This document shows positions 17,758 to 25,016 of a DNA stretch of 42,812 nucleotides, one piece after another (the first letter of the stretch is position 1; each line of letters begins with the position of its first letter). The DNA comes from Candidatus Woesearchaeota archaeon (lineage in GTDB: Archaea > Nanobdellota > Nanobdellia > Woesearchaeales > UBA10216), in NCBI GenBank assembly GCA_018303115.1, contig JAGVYT010000013.1, forward strand, positions 1 to 42,812, read 5' to 3'. Position numbers and translations under genes: made by a program. The notes beneath the pieces are model-generated. The model was given only the letters and a program-made list of their open reading frames with translations, was not told where the DNA came from and did no database searches.

Positions 17758-18255
17758 TCAGGGCTTTTCCAGAAGGGTGTCCATAATGTTTTCTTTCAGC
17801 ATTACCCTGCGTATCTTCCCATGAGGAATAATTTCCACAAGATTCTTATTGCGCATGTTTCGCAGCAGCCTGAATGCCTTCACTCTGTTCATTCCTGGCA
17901 ATCGTGATATTTCTGCCTGCGTGATTAAGCCTTTTTTCTGCATGAGAAACTGGATTATGCCCTTTTCAGCAGGGCTCAGGAACAGGAACACAGTCTCAAG
18001 TATGCTTTTTGAGGTTTTTTTCTTTTTCATTATTTCATGGTAGGAGAGGCTTGACCACAGGAAGCCGTAAAGAACGGATATGAGTATGAGCGCAATAAGT
18101 ATTACCATGTGATACTGTATTGCAAAGTTTACTATCAGGTTTGGGTTTGATATGTTCTTGTTGGCATCTACAGTTGCCGCAACCCAGAACACTGAAAGCA
18201 GCAGTACCGAGAGAATAACAAATCCAGTCTTTGTGTAAAAGCGTATATTTCGCAT
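17758..18255 (-). CDS. membrane-anchored winged-HTH regulator
   Basis: Two TMs then EKGIIQFLMQKKGLITQAEISRLPGMNRVKAFRLLRNMRNKNLVEIIPHGKIRRVML. Confidence 0.75.
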   Translation of the reverse strand: MRNIRFYTKTGFVILSVLLLSVFWVAATVDANKNISNPNLIVNFAIQYHMVILIALILISVLYGFLWSSLSYHEIMKKKKTSKSILETVFLFLSPAEKGIIQFLMQKKGLITQAEISRLPGMNRVKAFRLLRNMRNKNLVEIIPHGKIRRVMLKENIMDTLLEKP

Positions 18256-18266
18256 TTTTGAAATAA

Positions 18267-18307
18267 TGTTTCAGTAGTATTTAAATATTGTTTCATCTAC
18301 TGAAACA
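18267..18307. promoter_or_regulatory. operator-like region: TGTTTCAGTAG-N19-CTACTGAAACA around a TATA box
   Basis: Perfect 11-bp inverted repeat flanking tatttaaatatt, plus nested TGTTTCA-tctac-TGAAACA. Confidence 0.6.
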
Positions 18308-18381
18308 ATCAGGTTTAAAGGAAAACTTTTTAAAACACAGGAGAACAGCGTGAAGGATTCGGAAAACGGAGGAGATGTTGA

Positions 18382-19137
18382 ATGGCTGAACATGAAAAGC
18401 ACCAGCATGAAAAGCGGGTAGATGATGAAGAAAGCTTTAAGATAAAGAAGGTTACGTTATGGCAGGCAATCTCAGGTGTTCTGGGGGTTCTGCTCATTAT
18501 TTCCATATATACAGGGGGTTTTTGGTTTGGCAGCGAAGGCAGCGCAGCCAATGCCCCGCCTGCCGCAGCTGCGCCTAGCGCTCCTAGCGGCGAGCAGGCA
18601 GCCCCTGCAGGGGCAGAGGTTGAGGTTGGCGATGCGCCTACAATGGGCAGGGAGGATGCCCCGGTTACGTTGATTGAGTTTTCAGACTTCCAGTGCCCGT
18701 TCTGCGGCAGGCATTTTTCGCAGACACATCCGCAGATAAAACAGTATTACATTGACACCGGAAAGGTAAGGTTTGTCTACAAGCACTTCCCGCTTGATAG
18801 CATCCACCCGCAGGCTACGCCTGCTGCGCTTGCTTCAGAGTGCGCAAAGGAGCAGGGCAAGTTCTGGGAATACCACGACATTATTTTCCAGAACCAGCAA
18901 TCGCTTGGGGATGCCAGCTATAAGCAGTGGGCTGCCCAGCTTAGCCTTGACACCGCACAGTTTAACGACTGCTATGACAGCCAAAAATACCTTTCAGATG
19001 TGAGAAGCGACTTGCAGGAAGGCTCAGCCGCCGGTGTTAGAGGAACGCCTGGCTTTTTCCTTAATGGCCAGCCAATAAGCGGGGCGCAGCCCTTCAGCGT
19101 TTTCCAGCAGGCCATTGAAGCTGAGCTTTCAGGCTGA
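18382..19137 (+). CDS. DsbA/thioredoxin-like thiol-disulfide oxidoreductase, membrane-anchored
   Basis: TM anchor; VTLIEFSDFQCPFCGRHF (CPFC); GVRGTPGFFLNGQPISGAQPF. Confidence 0.9.
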   Translation: MAEHEKHQHEKRVDDEESFKIKKVTLWQAISGVLGVLLIISIYTGGFWFGSEGSAANAPPAAAAPSAPSGEQAAPAGAEVEVGDAPTMGREDAPVTLIEFSDFQCPFCGRHFSQTHPQIKQYYIDTGKVRFVYKHFPLDSIHPQATPAALASECAKEQGKFWEYHDIIFQNQQSLGDASYKQWAAQLSLDTAQFNDCYDSQKYLSDVRSDLQEGSAAGVRGTPGFFLNGQPISGAQPFSVFQQAIEAELSG

Positions 19138-19160
19138 ATTTAGGTATACGGAGGGATGGA

Positions 19161-19682
19161 ATGCTGGGCAAAGAGGATTTCAGGCTGCGTTGGAATTTTG
19201 TTAAAGGCGTGTTTGCAGGCAGGGGCTATGCGCTGCTTTTCGTTGTTTTGCTTGCGTCATATCTCGGATTTAACTTCTGGATTAACAGATTTTACGAGAC
19301 ACTGCCCACACTTCTCAGCTTAAGGCTTTCTGTGATTGCTCCTTACGCGGCAGGCACAGTCCTAATTAGCCTTCTTGTTGCGCTTAACATTACTGTAATA
19401 ATTTACAAGCTGAGGCAGGTCATGGTGTTTGGGAAAGAGGTTGGCGTTACCGCTGTTGGCATGTTTGGAGGGACGCTTGGAGGAGCCTGCCCCGGATGCT
19501 TTGTAGGGGTTTTTCCTGCAGTGGCAGGGCTGTTTGGAGTTACAGCAACCCTCAGTTCGCTGCCATTCCTTGGCTTTGAGATTCTGATTCCAACTCTGCT
19601 GGTAGCTCTGGTTGCGCTTTACCTTGTTGCAAAGCCCCTGACGTGCGCTCCGGATAACGCTTCAAAGAAGAAAAACAACTGA
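19161..19682 (+). CDS. polytopic membrane protein with GGACPGCFVG motif
   Basis: Hydrophobic segments; GMFGGTLGGACPGCFVGVFPAVAGLFG. Confidence 0.65.
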   Translation: MLGKEDFRLRWNFVKGVFAGRGYALLFVVLLASYLGFNFWINRFYETLPTLLSLRLSVIAPYAAGTVLISLLVALNITVIIYKLRQVMVFGKEVGVTAVGMFGGTLGGACPGCFVGVFPAVAGLFGVTATLSSLPFLGFEILIPTLLVALVALYLVAKPLTCAPDNASKKKNN

Positions 19683-19686
19683 TTCC

Positions 19687-20286
19687 ATGGAGTCCATCGA
19701 AATTAGGAAATCACACTTTTACGTCCTTGTTTCAGTGGTCGCTGTAGTTTCATTGGCTGCGCTTTTCTTTTTCAGTGGCAGTAATTCGCAAGAGCTGGGA
19801 GCTATAAGTTCCGGAATAACTCTTGATGAAAGGTTTGAAGTTCTCAGCAATTCAAGGACAAGCTTGTGCGCTGGCCCGGAGTTCATAAATGGTAAACAGG
19901 ATGATGAGAGCTTGCAGGGCGCTTGCTGCTCTGCCATGGACTTCCACCGCTATTCCGAGCAGGTTGAGGGGCTTAAGAAGTATGCGTCTTTTGATGCAAT
20001 ACCGCCTGACCCTTACGATATTCCTGTGCCTCTTGCAAATAGGTTGCTTGACTACCAGAAAACGATTTCGCTGACTATTGAGCAGCAGGAAATATATGAC
20101 GGAGCTGTTAAGCTCTCGCATGAAGGCGGCCCCTGCTGCTGCAAGTGCTGGAGATGGTATGCGTTTGAGGGGCTTGCCAAATACCTCATTACCGAGCACG
20201 GCTTTAACGCCTGGCAGATTGCTGAGGTGTGGGATTTGGAAGATGGCTGTGGGGGGGAGGCTCATGCTGGGGAAGCGCACGCATAG
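19687..20286 (+). CDS. exported Cys-rich protein, divergent member of the CC family
   Basis: TM N-terminus; ACCSAMDFHRYSEQ; EGGPCCCKCWRWYAFEGLAKYLITEHGFNAWQIAEVW. Confidence 0.65.
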   Translation: MESIEIRKSHFYVLVSVVAVVSLAALFFFSGSNSQELGAISSGITLDERFEVLSNSRTSLCAGPEFINGKQDDESLQGACCSAMDFHRYSEQVEGLKKYASFDAIPPDPYDIPVPLANRLLDYQKTISLTIEQQEIYDGAVKLSHEGGPCCCKCWRWYAFEGLAKYLITEHGFNAWQIAEVWDLEDGCGGEAHAGEAHA

Positions 20287-20391
20287 GGCTGACGGCATTG
20301 GGATACTGGAAGTCCGTGATGGCAAGATTGCCAAAATTCCGAAAGAATTAAATAAGATTGGCTTGTGATGTTTCAGGAAGGTGGTGCTAAA

Positions 20392-20914
20392 ATGAAAAGT
20401 TACCTGTATATTTTAGGATTGCTTGCGGTTCGCTGGTTGCACTTATGCGGCCCAAGAAACCGGTAAATCTGCTGAAGCGGTAAATGAAATTGTGACTGAA
20501 GATTCTACTACTGATGTTTCTGAAGCTCCTAAGGATAATGATGTCGGAGCTGCTGAAGGAACTACGGAAACTGAAACAGACGCCACAGCAACAGACGTTA
20601 ATCCGGAAACCGTGCAGGGGGTTGTTGGCGCTCAGCCAGAAGTGAAGGAATTTACAATGACAGCGAAGCGATGGGAGTTTGAACCGGAAGTGATAAGGGT
20701 TAACGAGGGCGACACTGTCAGGTTATTCATAAAAAGCATTGACGTTGCTCACGGCTTTGCAGTCCCTGATTTTGGTGTTAACGAGCGCCTTAACCCGGGA
20801 CAAACTGTTAAAGTAGAATTTGTTGCAGACAAAACGGGAATATTCACTTTCTTTTGCTCTGTGCAGTGCGGCTCAGGGCACAGCAGCATGAATGGGCAGC
20901 TGATAGTGGAATGA
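20392..20914 (+). pseudogene. CuA-type (COX2-like) cupredoxin lipoprotein with an apparent 1-nt frameshift in the signal peptide
   Basis: Domain ends FFCSVQCGSGHSSMNGQLIVE; ATG at 20392 gives MKSYLYILGLLAV, then frame shifts; deleting c at 20431 restores MKSYLYILGLLAVAGCTYAAQETG. Confidence 0.7.
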
Positions 20915-21363
20915 TGAAAGCAGTTGACAGCTGCAAAAGTTACGCTCCGGCGCTTGTAAGAATAGCAGTCAGCCTTGTTTTCCTCTGGTTTGGGGTAAGC
21001 CAGCTTGTTAACCCTGAATCTTTTCTTGGCTATATCCCTGGCTGGTTATACCCGCACCCCTCGGAAATGCAGCACGCCCATCCACTGCAGTTTCTCCACA
21101 ACATTTCAGGGCTGGCTCACTGGGTGATAATGGGCAATGGCTTCTTTGAGACTTTTTTCGGAGCCTTTTTACTTCTCGGCTTTTTTACAAGAATCGCCGC
21201 TTTTTTGCTGTCGTTCCATCTGGTTGCAATAGCCCTCGTCCTTGGCTACAATGACATAGCTGTGAGGGATTTGGGGTTGTCTGCCGTGACATTTTCGGTT
21301 TTTCTAAACGGCCCTGACAGGCTTTGCACTGGTAAAAGGTTAAGGAAGTTAAACGTTTTTTAA
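20911..21363 (+). CDS. DoxX-family membrane protein
   Basis: ALVRIAVSLVFLWFGVSQLVNP...ETFFGAFLLLGFFTRIAAFLL; overlaps upstream stop. Confidence 0.75.
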   Translation: MMKAVDSCKSYAPALVRIAVSLVFLWFGVSQLVNPESFLGYIPGWLYPHPSEMQHAHPLQFLHNISGLAHWVIMGNGFFETFFGAFLLLGFFTRIAAFLLSFHLVAIALVLGYNDIAVRDLGLSAVTFSVFLNGPDRLCTGKRLRKLNVF

Positions 21364-21385
21364 GGAATGCGGCGTGTGCCTTTTA

Positions 21386-21649
21386 CTAAACAATATCCTC
21401 TTCAGACACCACTAGGAAATCTCCTATTGCAAGCACTGAGCTGAATGGTATCAGGATGGAGCCTTCCTCATCCTTTTCCAGCTCCAGCTTCTGGATGTAG
21501 GGAGTGGGGTTTGAAAGCACGAGGTGTATGAGCTCGCCTGAGCGCGTTTCAAACACTATATCGCCAACTTCTCCAAAGCGCCTGCCGCTCTTGCTCACGA
21601 CAGTTTTTCCTATAAGCTTTCTAGAATAATTCTTTTCTTCTTCAGCCAT
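21386..21649 (-). CDS. PRC-barrel domain protein
   Basis: LIGKTVVSKSGRRFGEVGDIVFETRSGELIHLVL...ILIPFSSVLAIGDFLVV. Confidence 0.8.
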   Translation of the reverse strand: MAEEEKNYSRKLIGKTVVSKSGRRFGEVGDIVFETRSGELIHLVLSNPTPYIQKLELEKDEEGSILIPFSSVLAIGDFLVVSEEDIV

Positions 21650-21859
21650 AAACCCACCCAGTTACCATTTGAAAATGCTAATTTTTCCCCTTTTCAAGAC
21701 GCTTTTAATTGGTAGCTAATATATAAATTTTGTGGAAAACCGCTTTAGCGGCGGTTGATGCAACTGCTGCAGCTAAAAATTGTCGTTGCAACCCCCTCGC
21801 GAAACTTACTTCAGATTCCTGTAGAAACCTTTATATTAGCTCTGGCTATCCCGCAATTC

Positions 21860-22819
21860 ATGGAAAGCATGATATGGACTGAGAAATACCGTCCGAATGA
21901 TTTTTCTGAGATAATGGGGCAGGATGAGATAGTGGCAAGGGCGAAGGCATTTGTGAAAAAGGGTAACATGCCTCACCTGCTTCTGGCAGGCCCTCCCGGA
22001 GTTGGCAAGACAACGCTTTCCCTTGTTATTGCGAAGCAGCTTTACAGGGATGAATGGCGCCGGAACATTCTGGAACTGAACGCTTCTTCCGAAAGGGGCA
22101 TAGACGTCATAAGGAACACTGTTAAGGACTTTGCCAGGACAAAGTCCATCGGGGATGTTCCTTTTAAGATTTGCCTCTTGGATGAGGCAGACTCCCTTAC
22201 AAAAGAGGCGCAGCAGGCCCTTCGCAGGACGATGGAGAATTACACTGCAACCTGCAGGTTTATACTTCTTGCGAACTATTCCTCTAAGATTATTGAGCCT
22301 ATTCAAAGCAGGTGCGCGGTTTTCAGGTTCAAGCCGCTTGGCAAAGCTCAGTTACTCAGGATAATTGATAAGATAGCAGTTAATGAAAAAATAAAGGTGG
22401 ATGAAAAGGGAAAGAATGCCATAATGGAAGTTAGCGAGGGAGACTGCCGCAGACTGGAAAACGTAATGCAGAGCTGCGCTGCCGTAAGCGATTCAATAAC
22501 AGAGGAAACTGTTTATTCCGTAGCCAGCGCTGCAAAACCAAAAGAAATAAAAGAGGTAATTGCCTTAGCACTAGGCAACCGGTTCACAGAAGCCAGAAAC
22601 AAGCTTCTGGAAACCATGCTAAACCATGGTTTGGCAGGACTCGATATAATAAAGCACATACAAAATGAGGTGCTAAGCCTGGATATTGAAAGCAGGAAAA
22701 AGATGCGCCTTATTGAAAGCTGCGGTGAAATCGAGTTCAGGATGTCGGAAGGCGCTGACGAGTTCGTGCAGCTTGAGGCGCTGCTGAGCCGTTTTGCCAT
22801 AGTTGGTGAAAAATCTTGA
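21860..22819 (+). CDS. rfcS: replication factor C small subunit
   Basis: MIWTEKYRPNDFSEIMGQDEIV; GPPGVGKTTLSLVIAKQLY; ELNASSERGIDVIRNTVKDFA; DEADSLTKEAQQALRRTME; TATA tttatatta about 25 nt before ATG. Confidence 0.93.
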   Translation: MESMIWTEKYRPNDFSEIMGQDEIVARAKAFVKKGNMPHLLLAGPPGVGKTTLSLVIAKQLYRDEWRRNILELNASSERGIDVIRNTVKDFARTKSIGDVPFKICLLDEADSLTKEAQQALRRTMENYTATCRFILLANYSSKIIEPIQSRCAVFRFKPLGKAQLLRIIDKIAVNEKIKVDEKGKNAIMEVSEGDCRRLENVMQSCAAVSDSITEETVYSVASAAKPKEIKEVIALALGNRFTEARNKLLETMLNHGLAGLDIIKHIQNEVLSLDIESRKKMRLIESCGEIEFRMSEGADEFVQLEALLSRFAIVGEKS

Positions 22820-24759
22820 CGCTACAAGAAATATCAGAGTTCTACAGCAGGCGGGTGCATTCCAAAGAGCAGGAAATAGAAAAATTAAGGCGCCACATAT
22901 CGCAGCTTGAAAGTTCTGAAAGCAGGCTTAGCGGAGAGTTTGAAAGGCAGCTTAGGGAAAAGGACGGGCAGGTTAAAAAGCTTTTACGCATGCTAAAGCC
23001 AGGCGATGGCAAAGGCGACCATGACGAGATTGCAGAAGCCTACAAAATTCAGCTGTTTTCCAGTAAAAAGGAGGTAGAAAGGCTGAGAAGGTGTATTTCA
23101 GAAATAAAGGCATCTGAAAAAAACCTGATTCACTCGGAAGAGCTTGCTGGCAGGGAAGTGAAGATAAAAAAGCTCTTAAGCCTGCTAAAGTCACGGGAAG
23201 AGGAAAACCGGAAGCTGTCAGAACAGCTTGATGACAGGATAATAACAGAAAGGGACTACGCCGGAAAAATAAAAGATGCGCTGGAAAAGAAGGAAAGGTC
23301 TGACAGGAACCTGTTTGAAAGCTTAAAAGAGGACCTTGACAGGAAGAATGAAGAGGCAGAAAGGCTTAGGGCTCTTGCATTTTCCCAGGAAAGGGTGGTG
23401 AAACAGCTTAACAACCAGGTTATTGAATATAAAAAGCGCATAAGCCGCTTCGAAACGTTTCTTGAGGAAAAAGAGCTCATGATGGACAAGCTTGAGAGGA
23501 ACTTCTCCCAGCAGTTGAAAAACAAGGATTATGAAATAGGGAAGCTTAGCGGGGAAACAAGCAAGCAGGTTGGCAGAAAGGACTTAAGATTGCAGGAAGA
23601 GATTGTAAAGCTGAAAACAAAACTGGAAGCGAAGGAAGAAGGGCTCAGTGAGCTTGCTGAAAGCTTTGCAAACCTGAAAGAGAAGAACAGGATTCTTGGA
23701 AGAAGGCTTGAAGAGAGGCAAAAGCTGTTTGTGGAAAGCGAAAACACCTACAACAGGCTTGTGCATTCCCTGAGGGAGCAGCATGAACGCAGAATAAAAG
23801 AGATTATTCACAGGAGCACTCACCAGGAAATAATATTGAGAACAGAGCTGGACAAACTAAAAGCAGAGCAAAATGGAAAAGAGGCCGAAGTTGCTGAAAA
23901 GCAGAAGGAGATAGACGATACGTTGCTGCAGTTTGCTGAAACGTCAAAGAAGCTCCTTGCAATAAAAGGGCTGGAGGGCTTTTCGGATTTAGACATCAGC
24001 GCTGCCCAATTAAAGGAAAAGGAAGATTATCTGAAGAAGAAGGGGGCAGAGCTTGCCTCGCTTCTGGAAGAAGCGGCTGAAAAGGTAAGCGAGGCTAACA
24101 GGAAGGAGGCTGAAATCGCGAAGCGCGAGGAAATGCTTCTGAAAGAGCAGGAAGCTGTTAATAACGAGCTTGCCATACTAAAGAGCGCAGGAATATCCAT
24201 AGGAATGGACAGGAGATACTTAAAGGAAAAGATAGAAGAGTATGCTGCTCCGAGGGCTGTTGAGCAGCCGCGGGCTTTCAGGGAAGAGTCTCTTCCTGAA
24301 ATGCCTGAGATTGTTGAAGAAAAACCTGCTGATGAGCTAGAAGCGGTAGAAGCTCCTGCACTAACCGCTGTGTCAGAAAAGGAGGAAAAGGCTGATGTTC
24401 TTGGAATCCTCAGAAAACAGCCTTCTGGAATTGCCAAGGCTGAAAAGCCTTTGCCAAAGAAAAATGGCATGGTGTTCAGGCAGGCTGAAACAAAGGCAAG
24501 GCTTCTGCCAAAGCCGCCTTCCCGCATAATGAAGGCAAGGATTGAGCGCCCGAAGCTTAAGGAGGCTTTGATAAAGCAGGCTGAAAGGCAGGACGCTTTC
24601 CCTGAAGAAAGCGGCTACGGCGAAGTTGAGGAGATAAAGTCAATAATAGGCATCGGACTCCAGCACGGCGATTCCCTGGAAAGAATAGAGGAATCGCTGA
24701 TATCTTCAGGATACTCAAAGAAGAACATAGAAAAGGCGGTTCAGGAAGCTAAGGGGTAA
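22816..24759 (+). CDS. long coiled-coil protein with short C-terminal helical domain
   Basis: Heptad-rich K/E sequence; TTG start overlaps rfcS stop; C-terminal IIGIGLQHGDSLERIEESLISSGYSKKNIEKAVQEAKG. Confidence 0.75.
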   Translation: MTLQEISEFYSRRVHSKEQEIEKLRRHISQLESSESRLSGEFERQLREKDGQVKKLLRMLKPGDGKGDHDEIAEAYKIQLFSSKKEVERLRRCISEIKASEKNLIHSEELAGREVKIKKLLSLLKSREEENRKLSEQLDDRIITERDYAGKIKDALEKKERSDRNLFESLKEDLDRKNEEAERLRALAFSQERVVKQLNNQVIEYKKRISRFETFLEEKELMMDKLERNFSQQLKNKDYEIGKLSGETSKQVGRKDLRLQEEIVKLKTKLEAKEEGLSELAESFANLKEKNRILGRRLEERQKLFVESENTYNRLVHSLREQHERRIKEIIHRSTHQEIILRTELDKLKAEQNGKEAEVAEKQKEIDDTLLQFAETSKKLLAIKGLEGFSDLDISAAQLKEKEDYLKKKGAELASLLEEAAEKVSEANRKEAEIAKREEMLLKEQEAVNNELAILKSAGISIGMDRRYLKEKIEEYAAPRAVEQPRAFREESLPEMPEIVEEKPADELEAVEAPALTAVSEKEEKADVLGILRKQPSGIAKAEKPLPKKNGMVFRQAETKARLLPKPPSRIMKARIERPKLKEALIKQAERQDAFPEESGYGEVEEIKSIIGIGLQHGDSLERIEESLISSGYSKKNIEKAVQEAKG

Positions 24760-24790
24760 AACTGATTCTTTAATAGGCTAAAGTTTAGAT

Positions 24791-24919
24791 GGCATTGTTG
24801 AAAGTCTTGCCTGTTTGCTTCTTTGGCTTGCCCTGTTTTATCTCTCCCCTTAACATTTTAGAGGGGGGAGATAAAATTAAAGGCGGCAGGAACAGAATCA
24901 AAACAGGCAAAAAAGTTTA
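24791..24919. repeat. second copy of the MITE-like element, hairpin loop ttaacattttaga
   Basis: 21-bp identity to 6394-6414 (ggcattgttgaaagtcttgcc); hairpin 24836-24876; inverted end near 24903-24919. Confidence 0.65.
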
Positions 24920-24930
24920 GCGACACTGAG

Positions 24931-24978
24931 CTTATTTTCTCTCCTCCTTGCATAGTTATGGAGGAGAGAAAATAAGCG
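24931..24978. repeat. perfect 18-bp stem-loop, loop ttgcatagttat (hairpin family 2)
   Basis: gcttattttctctcctcc / ggaggagagaaaataagc. Confidence 0.75.
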
Positions 24979-25016
24979 GCTGACAGGCAAAACACGCGAT
25001 AGTTTACTTTGCCAGT

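Noticed and set aside
19689-19779. GTTTCA-like sequences inside the 19687 gene as further operators
   Set aside because: They lie in coding sequence without inverted partners or nearby TATA box.
20078-20368. 96-aa + ORF overlapping the 19687 gene, including the tail MLGKRTHRADGIGILEVRDGKIAKIPKELNKIGL
   Set aside because: Mostly out-of-frame overlap; the non-overlapping tail is too short to support, although a short ORF from 20262 cannot be fully excluded.
21755-21859. N-terminal extension of RFC-small
   Set aside because: RFC homology begins at MESMIWTEKYRP (21860), preceded by its own TATA box.
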